Assembly (NCBI RefSeq): GCF_031760065.1
Contig: NZ_CP134500.1
Location: 6,262,001 to 6,326,000 of the forward strand
Length of the DNA: 64,000 nucleotides
Source: Streptomyces durocortorensis
GTDB taxonomy: Bacteria > Actinomycetota > Actinomycetes > Streptomycetales > Streptomycetaceae
Direction: 5' to 3'
The first letter of the stretch is position 1, and each line of letters starts with the position of its first letter. Both the position numbers and the translations under genes were made by a program. This document shows, piece by piece, positions 16,122 through 24,437 of this stretch. The notes under the pieces were generated by a model that saw only the letters and a list, made by a program, of their open reading frames with translations, searched no databases and was not told the DNA's origin.

Positions 16122-17294
16122 GTGCAGGCAGCAAATGAAACACCCGAGCGGCCATCGGGCCGGCTCCACCGGGCGCGAGTGCTCTACCGCAACGTCTCCA
16201 AGCGGCAGATGGCATGGCACTTGCTCAAGGACACCGTCAACTCGTGCATCGAGTACCGCATCCTGGGACTCGCGGCCGAGGCGGCGTTCTTCACGCTTCT
16301 CTCGCTGCCCCCGCTGCTGCTCGGCCTGATCGGACTGCTCGGCTACGTCGACGAGTGGACGACCACCACCACGGTCGCCTCCATCGAGCGCAACATCCTC
16401 TCCGCCGCCCAGACCGTGCTCTCCGAGCGCGGGGTCAACGACTTCGCCAAACCGCTGCTCGCCGACGTCACGACCGGGGCCCGCCCCGACATCATCTCCA
16501 TCGGCTTCGCCATCGCCCTGTGGTCCGGCTCCCGCGCGGTGAACGTCTTCATCGACACCATCACCGTGATGTACGGACTCGACGGCCACCGCGGGATCGT
16601 CAAGACCCGGCTGCTCGCCTTCCTGCTCTACGTCGTCGCCCTGCTGCTGGGCGCGGTGGTGCTGCCGCTCCTGGTCGTCGGGCCGGACCGGGTGGTCGAG
16701 TTCGTCCCCTGGGGCACCGAGGTCATAGCCGTCCTGTACTGGCCGCTCGTCATGGTGCTGACCATCGCGTTCCTCACCACGCTCTACCACGTGTCCGTCC
16801 CCGTGCGTTCGCCCTGGATCGAGGACGTCCCCGGAGCGCTCGTGGCGCTCGGCATGTGGGTGTTCGGCAGTTTCCTGCTGCGCATCTACCTCACCAACAC
16901 GGTCGAAGGCCCCACGATCTACGGTTCGTTGGCAGCGCCCATCGCCGTCCTGCTCTGGATCGGCATCTCCGCCTTCGCGGTCCTGGTCGGCGCGGCGGTC
17001 AACGCGGCCATCGACCGGGTGTGGCCCTCGCTCGCCACCGCCGAAGCCCGCGAGGCATCCGAACGCGTCCGGGCCGCGCAGGCCGCCGAGTTCGTCGCCC
17101 GGACCCGCGCGACCGCCTACGAGAGCACGGACACGGAAGACGACGAGGACGACGGCCCCGCGTACATGCCCTCCGAGTTCCCCGAGCGCTGGTCCCGCTT
17201 CCTGCCGCCCGACGACGTGAAGTCCCGGCTGCACGCGACCTGGGAGAAGGACTCCAAGGAGTCCAGGACCTCCAGGGAACCGCCGTCGTCCTGA
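16122..17294 (+). CDS. YihY/BrkB-family integral membrane protein
   Basis: A 390-residue membrane protein with about six helices between residues 40 and 310. The family signature is seen in YRILGLAAEAAFFTLLSLPP at the first helix, LWSGSRAVNVFID, and RIYLTNTVEGPTIYGSLAAP before the last helices. The C-terminal 80 residues are charged and acidic (TEDDEDDGPAYMPSEFP). YihY/BrkB members were first called ribonuclease BN, an assignment later withdrawn; their function is unknown. GTG 16122 directly follows AAGGAGG with no spacing, so translation is either leaderless from this GTG or starts at GTG 16179. Confidence 0.85.
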   Translation: MQAANETPERPSGRLHRARVLYRNVSKRQMAWHLLKDTVNSCIEYRILGLAAEAAFFTLLSLPPLLLGLIGLLGYVDEWTTTTTVASIERNILSAAQTVLSERGVNDFAKPLLADVTTGARPDIISIGFAIALWSGSRAVNVFIDTITVMYGLDGHRGIVKTRLLAFLLYVVALLLGAVVLPLLVVGPDRVVEFVPWGTEVIAVLYWPLVMVLTIAFLTTLYHVSVPVRSPWIEDVPGALVALGMWVFGSFLLRIYLTNTVEGPTIYGSLAAPIAVLLWIGISAFAVLVGAAVNAAIDRVWPSLATAEAREASERVRAAQAAEFVARTRATAYESTDTEDDEDDGPAYMPSEFPERWSRFLPPDDVKSRLHATWEKDSKESRTSREPPSS

Positions 17295-17314
17295 CGCCGC
17301 GCTAGCGTGGAAGC

Positions 17315-18079
17315 ATGCCCCGCCAGAGGTACGAGGAGAGGCCGTCCCGGCTGGACGGCGCCGTCGTCTGGACCCTGGACGCCCCGCCCGGCTCCCAGCA
17401 GCCCGCCCGGTCCGTGCTCCCCGACGGCTGCATGGACCTGATCTGGACCGGCGGCCGCCTGATCGTCGCCGGACCCGACAGCCACGCCTTCGAGGTGGAC
17501 CCGCGGAACCGGGGCTCCTGCGCCGCGATCCGCTTCGCCCCCGGCACCGCGCCGACGCTCCTGGGCGTACCGGCACACGAGCTGCGCGACCACCGGGTGG
17601 AGCTGGACGCCCTCTGGCCCCGGCCCGCCGCCCGCAGGCTCGTCGAGCGGATCGACCGGGCCCCCGACCCCGCCGCCGCCCTGGAGGACGCCGCCCTGGA
17701 CCTGGCCGCCGGCACCGGACCGCCGGACCCGCTCACCGTGGCGGTCGCGGACCGGCTGCGACGCGGCCGGTCCGTCGCCGCGACGGCCGCCGAGGTCGGC
17801 CTCGGAGCCCGCCAGCTGCACCGCCGCTCCCTCGCGGCCTTCGGCTACGGCCCCAAGCTCCTGGCCCGAATCCTCCGCCTCCAGCGCGCCCTGACCCTCA
17901 TCCGCACCGGCCTCCCGTACGCCGAGGCGGCATGCCGGGCGGGCTGCACCGACCAGGCCCACCTGGCCCGAGAGATGCGCGACCTCGCCGGAACGACGCT
18001 CGGGGCCTACTTCGCAGCAGGGGACGCGGAGGCGAACAGCGAGACCCCGCAGCCGTCCGGGTCCAGCACCACCGCATAG
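17315..18079 (+). CDS. AraC-family transcriptional regulator
   Basis: A 254-residue regulator. The N-terminal 140 residues (VLPDGCMDLIWTGGRLIVAGPDS, the DUF6597-like sensor) resemble those of many actinobacterial AraC proteins. The C-terminal double HTH is at about 150-240: SVAATAAEVGLGARQLHRRS and PYAEAACRAGCTDQAHLARE, followed by GTTLGAYF. It starts 20 bases after the BrkB-like gene. Its last 73 bases overlap the 3' end of the convergent VOC gene, so the two may influence each other by antisense transcription. The effector is unknown. Confidence 0.85.
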   Translation: MPRQRYEERPSRLDGAVVWTLDAPPGSQQPARSVLPDGCMDLIWTGGRLIVAGPDSHAFEVDPRNRGSCAAIRFAPGTAPTLLGVPAHELRDHRVELDALWPRPAARRLVERIDRAPDPAAALEDAALDLAAGTGPPDPLTVAVADRLRRGRSVAATAAEVGLGARQLHRRSLAAFGYGPKLLARILRLQRALTLIRTGLPYAEAACRAGCTDQAHLAREMRDLAGTTLGAYFAAGDAEANSETPQPSGSSTTA

Positions 18080-18411
18080 CGCTGCCCCCACTCCGCGTCC
18101 CAGGGCTTCGCATGGCCCCGGTGACCGGCCTCGACGAGGTCCGCGTACAGGGCGTCGACCTCCGCCGGGTCCTCGCAGGCGAACGCCAGCCCGAGCCGCT
18201 CGCCGCCCGCCGGGCGCTTCCAGGCGGGGTCGAACGAGGCGATGACCTCCTCGGTGTCCCACAGCAGCCGCTGCCCGCCCGGCAGGGTCACCTCGACATG
18301 GGGCGCGGATTCCGCCCCCTCGGGGATGTCGAGGCCGAGCCGCCGGTAGAAGGCGAGCGAGGCCGCCAGGTCCGCCGTGATGATGCCGATCGCGTCGAGT
18401 CGTGGAGTCAT
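18007..18411 (-). CDS. VOC (glyoxalase/bleomycin-resistance fold) protein
   Basis: A 134-residue single vicinal-oxygen-chelate unit pair: ITADLAASLAFYRRLGLDIPE, the PGGQRLLWDT strand, LGLAFACEDPAEVDALYADL and the C-terminal AVVLDPDGCGVSLFA. Candidate metal ligands are fewer than in true glyoxalase I, so it may bind a ligand rather than catalyse. It lies 64 bases beyond the 3-hydroxyacyl-CoA dehydrogenase and on the same strand, possibly as the last operon gene. Its end overlaps the convergent AraC gene by 73 bases. Confidence 0.8.
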   Translation of the reverse strand: MTPRLDAIGIITADLAASLAFYRRLGLDIPEGAESAPHVEVTLPGGQRLLWDTEEVIASFDPAWKRPAGGERLGLAFACEDPAEVDALYADLVEAGHRGHAKPWDAEWGQRYAVVLDPDGCGVSLFASASPAAK

Positions 18412-18475
18412 GCCCCGACCGTAGGAGCACGCCGTCCCGGCCGTCTTGTACGAATCGGACGTCCGACCCCGCCCC

Positions 18476-20026
18476 TCATTCCAGGCAGTCCGCGGGCGAG
18501 GTCCCCGGGTCGGTCAGGGCCAGGCCCAGGGCGGCCCGTTCGGTGATCCACCGCGTCGGCCGGTGGCGCGGGTCGCCCGTCGTCGCGTGCAGTGCCCGCT
18601 GGAGCTCCAGCATTCCCGCGGCCCCGATCCGCTCGCCCCATGCCAGCGGCCCGGCCGGATAGCCGAGGCCCGCGGTCACCGCGAGATCGATATCGGCCGG
18701 CGCGGCCAGCGAGCGCTCCGCGATCGAACAGCCGACCGCGACGACGGAGGACAGCAGCCGCTGCGCGACCGACCCCGCCGTGTCCCGCACCACCGACACC
18801 CCGTACGGCTCCCCGCCCTCGGCGGACCGCGCCAGCACCCCACGCGCGTCGCGGGCGGCCCCCCGGTCGGAGGCGGGCGTCACCGCGAGCACCCGCCGCC
18901 GCCCGGCCGAGGGCAGCACCTCGACCCCGAACGTACGCTCCCGGGGGAGCCCGCCCTCCGCGATCGCCGCCGCCACCGACGTCCCCCACACCGGCACCAG
19001 CACCACGGCCTCCGCCGACGGCCCGCCGCCGCGCTCGACGCGGACCCCCGCCGCCTCCAGCGAGCCGGTCAGCCCCTCCTCGTACGCCGCGACCTCCCGC
19101 CGCCCGGACGTGGCCAGGAACACCGGGCGCTCCGCGTTCCCGCCGACCGGGCCCTCCGGCGCGGGGCCGGACGCCCCGTCCCCGTACGCGTACCAGCCCC
19201 GGCCCGTCTTGCGGCCGTGCAGCCCCGCCACCACCCGGTTCGGGGTGAGGAAGGAGGGGCGCAGCCGGTCCTCGTACCGGAAGCCCTCCCAGATCGAGTC
19301 GATCACCGCGGCCGTCACATCGAGACCGGTCAGGTCCATCAGCTCGAAGGGGCCCATCCGCAGCCCCAGGACGTCCCGGGCGATCCGGTCGATCTCCGCC
19401 GGGTCCGCCACCGACTCCTCCAGCAGCGCCAGCGCCTCGGTCACCAGCCCCCGCCCGGCGTGGTTGACCAGGAATCCGGGGGTGTCGGCGACGGTGACCG
19501 CCCGGTGGCCGCACCCCTCGACCAGCTCGGTCAGCCGGGCCGGGATGTCCGGACGGGTCGCCGCGCCCGGCACCACCTCCACGATCCTCATCAGCGGCAC
19601 GGGGTTGAAGAAGTGCAGCCCGGCCAGGCGCGAGGGGTCCTGGAGCGTCGCCGCGATCCGGGTCACCGACAGGGACGAGGTGTTCGTCGCGAAGACGGCG
19701 GACGAGGGCAGCGCCCGCTCCAGCTTCCCGAACACCTCGGCCTTGGTGGCCAGGTCCTCCCGTACCGCCTCGATGACCAGCTCCACCTCCGGACCGGCCG
19801 CCCAAGGATCACCGAGCGGCACCAGCCGGGCCACCGCCCCGTCCCGGTCCGCGGCGGTCATCCGGCCCTTGGCAACCGCCCGGTCCAGCATCGAGGCGAC
19901 GAAGTCCAGGGCCTCCGTCACCGCCTCGGGCCGTACGTCGGCGAGTTCCACGGTGTGCCCGGCGCTCGCCGCCCACTGGGCGATGCCACGGCCCATGGCC
20001 CCGGCTCCGACGATCCTGATACGCAT
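18476..20026 (-). CDS. 3-hydroxyacyl-CoA dehydrogenase (PaaH type, tandem C-terminal domains)
   Basis: A 516-residue NAD-dependent dehydrogenase. The Rossmann motif GAGAMGRGIAQWAASAGH lies at residues 7-24, the catalytic His in LAGLHFFNPVPLMRIVEVVPG near 140, and a first 3HCDH domain at about 190-285. A second, degenerate 3HCDH domain fills the last 100 residues, as in PaaH, the 3-hydroxyadipyl-CoA dehydrogenase of about 500 residues. It oxidises 3-hydroxyacyl-CoA to 3-oxoacyl-CoA, which the nearby thiolase would cleave. The gene starts 37 bases after the CoA-transferase beta gene, in one likely operon. Confidence 0.88.
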   Translation of the reverse strand: MRIRIVGAGAMGRGIAQWAASAGHTVELADVRPEAVTEALDFVASMLDRAVAKGRMTAADRDGAVARLVPLGDPWAAGPEVELVIEAVREDLATKAEVFGKLERALPSSAVFATNTSSLSVTRIAATLQDPSRLAGLHFFNPVPLMRIVEVVPGAATRPDIPARLTELVEGCGHRAVTVADTPGFLVNHAGRGLVTEALALLEESVADPAEIDRIARDVLGLRMGPFELMDLTGLDVTAAVIDSIWEGFRYEDRLRPSFLTPNRVVAGLHGRKTGRGWYAYGDGASGPAPEGPVGGNAERPVFLATSGRREVAAYEEGLTGSLEAAGVRVERGGGPSAEAVVLVPVWGTSVAAAIAEGGLPRERTFGVEVLPSAGRRRVLAVTPASDRGAARDARGVLARSAEGGEPYGVSVVRDTAGSVAQRLLSSVVAVGCSIAERSLAAPADIDLAVTAGLGYPAGPLAWGERIGAAGMLELQRALHATTGDPRHRPTRWITERAALGLALTDPGTSPADCLE

Positions 20027-20063
20027 GGCAGTGGGGCCCTTTCAGCAGAGGCAGGCACGGTCT

Positions 20064-20909
20064 TCAGCGGAGGTAGACACGGTTCGGGTCGACATCGTCG
20101 CGCAGGAGCCGGAGCTCCGCGGGTGTGGGCGGGGCCGTCGTCGCGACCCGGTCGGCGGCCTCCAGCTCCCAGCCGGTCGCCGCCCGGACCTGCTCGACGG
20201 TGACCCCGGGGTGCACGGCGACCAGCCGAAGTTCGTCCCCGACGCCCTCGCGGGCGAGGACGCCCAGCTCGGTGACGACCCGGGTGACGCCGACGCCGAG
20301 CGGACGGATTCCGTCCGCGAGCGCCCGGTCCGGGCCCGGCGTGGTGCAGAAGTCCAGCGCGGCGGCGAAGGAACGCGGGGTGTGGCGGCGCATCACCACG
20401 AACACCTCACGGGCGTTCGCCATCACCTCGACCGCGCCCCCGGAGCCCGGCAGCCGCACCGACGGACGACACGGGTCCCCGATGACCGAGGTGTTGAGGT
20501 TGCCCCAGCGGTCGATCTGCGCGGCCCCCAGGAACCCCACGTCGATATGCCCGCCCTGGAGCACCGAACCGAACAGGGCGGGCATCGACACGACCGCCTC
20601 GGCGCCCGTGATCAGGACCGCGTCCGCGATGGTCTCCGGGAGGTGGGAGGGGTGCGCCCCGCACACCCCGGACTCGTACACCACATCGATGCCCGGCGCG
20701 ACGGTCAGCCGCGCCAGCTCGGCCGCGAGCGTCGGGAGCCCGATCCCCGCGAACACGGTGCGCCGCCCGGCCAGTTCACGGGAGGCGACGACGGACAGCA
20801 GCTCGGAGGAGGTGACAGGCACGGCGGAACCGCCCCCGTCCACCGGGCCGGCCCGACCGTGACCGCGCACAGCCCCGGCCCCCTCCTCCGCCGGGCCCGG
20901 CCCGCTCAC
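20064..20909 (-). CDS. CoA-transferase beta subunit
   Basis: A family I CoA-transferase subunit. The motif VVYESGVCGAHP carries the Glu of the E-S-G signature that forms the glutamyl-CoA thioester in this family. Other features: FAGIGLPTLAAELARL near the start and GGHIDVGFLGAAQIDRWGN in the middle. GTG 20909 overlaps the alpha-subunit stop (GTGA) and would give 281 residues with a Gly/Pro-rich start. GTG 20822, giving 252 residues, matches the usual family length and is the main alternative. The partner is the alpha subunit; the substrate is probably a 3-oxoacid. Confidence 0.82.
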   Translation of the reverse strand: MSGPGPAEEGAGAVRGHGRAGPVDGGGSAVPVTSSELLSVVASRELAGRRTVFAGIGLPTLAAELARLTVAPGIDVVYESGVCGAHPSHLPETIADAVLITGAEAVVSMPALFGSVLQGGHIDVGFLGAAQIDRWGNLNTSVIGDPCRPSVRLPGSGGAVEVMANAREVFVVMRRHTPRSFAAALDFCTTPGPDRALADGIRPLGVGVTRVVTELGVLAREGVGDELRLVAVHPGVTVEQVRAATGWELEAADRVATTAPPTPAELRLLRDDVDPNRVYLR

Positions 20910-21862
20910 AGCCGCCGCCCGTAGTTCACCGGGGCGCTCAGCGCCTCGCCCACCGCGAGCCCCGCCCAGTACTCCTCGCCGAGCTTCGCTACGTACTCCG
21001 CGTGGTCGGCGGTGCCGTACACCCACTCCGCCAGCCACTCCCGCAGCCGGACCGGATCCCGGCTGATCGCGGACCAGGACCGGTAGAAGGCGTTGTCCCG
21101 GTCGTAGTAGCCCTGCGCGAAGGAGGGGTGCGCCCCGCGCGGGCAGACCACCACCGCGTCGACCGCGTGCGCCGGGATCAGCGTCCGGTTCGGGTCCGAG
21201 CGGACCACCTCGTCCCCGACCAGCTCCTCCACGACCACGACCGCCCGGTCCGCCGCGTACACCGCCTCGGCCTGGACCCCGGTCAGTCCCCAGATCTGGG
21301 TGTTGCCCCGGCGGTCGGCGCGCTGGGCGTGGACGATCGTCACATCCGGATTGACCGGCGGTACGACGTAGATCTGTTCGGGAGGCTGCCCGTCCGGCCC
21401 GGGGTAGGGCGACGTCACCTTGCGGATACCGGGGTTGACGGACGGCAGATCGCTCCCGCCGTACGAGCGGAGCGGATGGAACGGCAGTCGCTGCGCACCG
21501 GCGAGATAGCGGCAGACCATCCCGTAGTGGCTGTACTCCTCGAACGCCAGCGGCTCGGGGTCCGCCCGCTCGATCCGCCGCCGCAGCTCACCGAGCGAAC
21601 CGGCGGAGGAGTTGCCGACGAAGGAGGAGACCAGCCGGGTGACACAGCCCGCCGCCACCATCTGGTCCACCACGATGTCCGCCGTCATCCGCACGACCGT
21701 CAGTCCGCGACGGCCCTGCCGGATGATCTCGTGCCCGGCTGCGGTCGGGATGAGATGGGTGAACCCTTCGAGGCTCACGGTGTCCCCGTCGTGGACGAAG
21801 GCGGCGACGGCCTCCCTCATCGACATGACCTTGTCGGCCGTCCGGTCCACAGTGCTCCCCAT
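20906..21862 (-). CDS. CoA-transferase alpha subunit
   Basis: A 318-residue partner of the beta subunit. The start region DGDTVSLEGFTHLIPTAAGH contains the glycine-rich CoA loop, and VNPDVTIVHAQRADRRGNTQ is conserved in alpha subunits of the succinyl-CoA:3-oxoacid transferase and IpdA families. At this length it resembles the long IpdA/GctA-like alpha chains rather than short PcaI. It is the first gene of the minus-strand operon with beta, the dehydrogenase and perhaps the VOC gene. ATG 21862 is chosen; ATG 21826 is possible, as no strong ribosome site marks either. Confidence 0.82.
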   Translation of the reverse strand: MGSTVDRTADKVMSMREAVAAFVHDGDTVSLEGFTHLIPTAAGHEIIRQGRRGLTVVRMTADIVVDQMVAAGCVTRLVSSFVGNSSAGSLGELRRRIERADPEPLAFEEYSHYGMVCRYLAGAQRLPFHPLRSYGGSDLPSVNPGIRKVTSPYPGPDGQPPEQIYVVPPVNPDVTIVHAQRADRRGNTQIWGLTGVQAEAVYAADRAVVVVEELVGDEVVRSDPNRTLIPAHAVDAVVVCPRGAHPSFAQGYYDRDNAFYRSWSAISRDPVRLREWLAEWVYGTADHAEYVAKLGEEYWAGLAVGEALSAPVNYGRRL

Positions 21863-21907
21863 CGTCCGCATGCGCCGGTACCACGGTGTCAGCCCCCATT
21901 GATGGCT

Positions 21908-21918
21908 GTCCAATACCG
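21908..21918. promoter_or_regulatory. LysR operator-like copy in the divergent LysR/CoA-transferase gap
   Basis: GTCCAATACCG in the 108-base divergent region is the exact reverse complement of an 11-base segment found again upstream of the thiolase gene (22918-22928). Its placement between the LysR gene and the first CoA-transferase gene fits a LysR binding site controlling both directions. Confidence 0.4.
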
Positions 21919-21970
21919 AATTAGGGTCGGACCGAGACGCGAGGAGTATCAAAGACGCGAGGAGCGCCCC

Positions 21971-22987
21971 ATGGAACTGCGCCATCTGAAGGCCTTCCTC
22001 GCCGTGGCCGAAGAACTGCACTTCGGCCGCGCCGCCAAGCGCCTCCAGATGGCGCAGCCGCCGCTGAGCCAGCAGATCCGGCAGCTGGAGAAGGAGCTCG
22101 GCGTGCAGCTCTTCCGCCGCAACACGCGCTCCGTCCGGCTCACCGGCGCGGGGGAGGCCTTCCTCGAACCCGTGACGAAGGTCCTCGACGACCTCGACAC
22201 GGCCGTACGGGCCGCCCGCTCGGCCGGCCGGGGCGAGTACGGCCGGGTCACCATCGGCTTCGCCGGAGCCTCCAGCCACGAGACGCTGCCCCGGCTCACC
22301 CGCGCCGTACGCGCCGCCCACCCCGGCCTCGAACTGGTCATGACCGGCCAGACGTACGCCAACGTCGCGCTGTCCCGGGTGGCCGACGGCTCGCTCGACC
22401 TCGGCTTCGTCCGCCTGCCGGTCACCCGTGCGGGAGTGTCCTACCGGGTGATCGACGAGGAGGAACTGCTCTGCGCCCTGCCCTTCGACCACCCCCTCGC
22501 CCGGTGCGAGGCGGTGCCGCTCGGCGAACTGGCCGACGAACCGTTCGTCTCCTTCCCCGCCAACACCGGCTCCACGGTCCGCGACGCGATGACCGAGGCC
22601 TGCGAGAGCGCCGGGTTCACCCCGCGCGTCGTCCAGGAGGCCCCCGACTCGTACACGATCATGGCGCTCGTCGCGGCCGGGGTCGGCGTCACCCTCACGG
22701 TCACCTCCGTCCGCCACATCCAGCAGAGCGGACTCGTCTACCGGCCCCTTACCGGACCGCCCATCCGCCGACAGGCGGCCCTCGCCTGGCGCGCGGACAA
22801 CCCCTCGGCCGCCCTGCACGCCGTGCTCGCCGTCGCCCGGGACGCCCTTCCGACACCCGTACGCGGACCGGACGGCGAACCGACTGAGACGCCGGGCCTC
22901 TCGATCCGGAGCCGATCCGGTATTGGACCGGCTCAGTCACCGGATGCGAAGGTCACCCCACCACCCGCGCCCCGCCCGTCGCCCTGA
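21971..22987 (+). CDS. LysR-family transcriptional regulator
   Basis: A 338-residue LysR protein. The N-terminal winged helix is MELRHLKAFLAVAEELHFG, then RAAKRLQMAQPPLSQQIRQL and LGVQLFRRNTRSVRLT. The effector domain begins at about 90 (VTIGFAGASSHETLPRL). The opening sequence is of the CatR/BenM/CbnR subgroup, whose members control aromatic or short acid degradation in answer to pathway intermediates. GAGGAGCG precedes the ATG. It is divergent from the CoA-transferase operon and 14 bases upstream of the thiolase, so it probably regulates both. Confidence 0.9.
   Translation: MELRHLKAFLAVAEELHFGRAAKRLQMAQPPLSQQIRQLEKELGVQLFRRNTRSVRLTGAGEAFLEPVTKVLDDLDTAVRAARSAGRGEYGRVTIGFAGASSHETLPRLTRAVRAAHPGLELVMTGQTYANVALSRVADGSLDLGFVRLPVTRAGVSYRVIDEEELLCALPFDHPLARCEAVPLGELADEPFVSFPANTGSTVRDAMTEACESAGFTPRVVQEAPDSYTIMALVAAGVGVTLTVTSVRHIQQSGLVYRPLTGPPIRRQAALAWRADNPSAALHAVLAVARDALPTPVRGPDGEPTETPGLSIRSRSGIGPAQSPDAKVTPPPAPRPSP
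22917..22931. promoter_or_regulatory. Second LysR operator-like palindrome
   Basis: CCGGT-ATTGG-ACCGG is an interrupted perfect dyad within the last codons of the LysR gene, 71 bases before the thiolase GTG. It contains CGGTATTGGAC, identical in reverse complement to the copy at 21908. Its location suggests a site for a thiolase promoter inside the regulator gene. Confidence 0.4.
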
Positions 22988-23001
22988 AGGAAGGCCCGCC
23001 C

Positions 23002-24222
23002 GTGCCGCTCGACGTCGTCATCTGCGAACCCCTGCGCACCCCGATCGGCCGGTTCGGCGGGGCGTTCGCCCAGCAGACACCGGCCGCGCTGGCCGCACGC
23101 GTCATCGCGGAGATCGTCACCCGCACCGGCATCGACCCCGACCGGGTCGACGAGGTGATCCTCGGCCACGCCTACCCGACCAGCGAGGCCCCCGCCATCG
23201 GCCGCGTCGCCGCCCTGGACGCCGGACTGCCCACCACGGTCACCGGCTCCCAGATCGACCGCCGCTGCGGCTCGGGGCTCCAGGCGGTCCTGGACGCGGC
23301 GATGCAGATCCGCGCCGGGTTCAGCGACGTCGTGATCGCGGGCGGCGTCGACGTCATGAGCGGCGCCCCCTACTACACCCACGACGGACGCTGGGGAATC
23401 AAGGGCCCCGGCCTCCAGCTCCACGACGCCCTCGCCCGGGGCCGGGTCACCGCGGGCGGCCTCAACCACCCGGTCCCCGGCGGCATGATCGAGACGGCGG
23501 AGAACCTGCGCCGGGAGTACGGCATCAGCCGCGCCGACCAGGACGCCCTGGCCCTGCGCTCGCAGCAGCGGGCCGCGCGCGCCGCCGCCGAGGGGCGCTA
23601 CGACGCGGAGACCGTCCCCGTCACCGTACGCACCCGCAAGGGCGAGACCGTCGTCACCGCCGACGAACACCCCCGCCCCGACACCACCGCCGAACAACTC
23701 GCCGCCCTCCGCCCGGTGATGACCAAGTCCGATCCGGAGGCCACCGTCACGGCGGGCAACGCCAGCGGCCAGAACGACGCGGCGGCCGCCTGCCTGGTCA
23801 CCAGCGCCGGAACCGCCGAACGCCTCGGCCTCACCCCGCTCGTCCGCCTGGTCTCCTTCGCCCGGGCCGGGGTCCCCGCCGCGACGATGGGCATCGCACC
23901 CGTAGCCGCCACCCGCACCGCCCTCGACCGGGCAGGTCTCTCGCTCGCCGACCTCGACCTGATCGAGCTGAACGAGGCCTTCGCCGCCCAGGTCCTGTCC
24001 TGCACACGGGAGTTGGACCTCGGCGAGAAGGACCACGAGGAGCGGATCAACGTCAACGGCTCGGGCATCTCGCTCGGCCACCCGGTCGGCGCCACCGGAG
24101 CCCGTATCCTCGCCACCCTCACCCGCGAACTCCACCGCCGCGAGGCCCGCTACGGCCTGGAGACGATGTGCATCGGCGGCGGCCAGGGCCTCGCGGCGGT
24201 CTTCGAACGGATCGCGGCCTGA
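23002..24222 (+). CDS. Thiolase (acetyl-CoA acyltransferase, 3-oxoadipyl-CoA thiolase-like)
   Basis: A 406-residue thiolase. The acylated Cys is in DRRCGSGLQAVLDAA near residue 90. The second substrate-handling His is in NVNGSGISLGHPVGATGARI near 355, and the proton-shuttling Cys is in the CIGGGQGLAAVFE tail. It cleaves 3-oxoacyl-CoA to acetyl-CoA and a shortened acyl-CoA. Neighbouring CoA-transferase and hydroxyacyl-CoA dehydrogenase genes support a degradative role, for example for adipyl or oxoadipyl intermediates. GTG 23002 has GAAGGAAGG upstream and lies 14 bases after the LysR stop. Confidence 0.9.
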   Translation: MPLDVVICEPLRTPIGRFGGAFAQQTPAALAARVIAEIVTRTGIDPDRVDEVILGHAYPTSEAPAIGRVAALDAGLPTTVTGSQIDRRCGSGLQAVLDAAMQIRAGFSDVVIAGGVDVMSGAPYYTHDGRWGIKGPGLQLHDALARGRVTAGGLNHPVPGGMIETAENLRREYGISRADQDALALRSQQRAARAAAEGRYDAETVPVTVRTRKGETVVTADEHPRPDTTAEQLAALRPVMTKSDPEATVTAGNASGQNDAAAACLVTSAGTAERLGLTPLVRLVSFARAGVPAATMGIAPVAATRTALDRAGLSLADLDLIELNEAFAAQVLSCTRELDLGEKDHEERINVNGSGISLGHPVGATGARILATLTRELHRREARYGLETMCIGGGQGLAAVFERIAA

Positions 24223-24374
24223 GGGGATTCGGGGACATCACGGCCTCACCGGCCGACCGGCGCACCAGCATCCGGCGCGGCCGGGCCCGGCGACGGCACG
24301 GCCCCACGGCTCCCGGCCATCATCCACCGATCGGCCCGCACCCCGGGAGAAACCGGTCACCGCACACGACGAAA

Positions 24375-24410
24375 GGCCCGGCCGGACAGTCCCCGCTGTC
24401 CGGCCGGACC
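24375..24410. terminator. Terminator between thiolase and long chaplin genes
   Basis: A 15-base stem with one mismatch (GGCCCGGCCGGACAG with CTGTCCGGCCGGACC) and a 6-base loop, followed on the plus strand by TCGTTTT and flanked on the other by CTTTCG. The genes converge here, so it can serve both directions. Confidence 0.75.
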
Positions 24411-24437
24411 TCGTTTTCACGCAGTCGCGGTGGTGAT

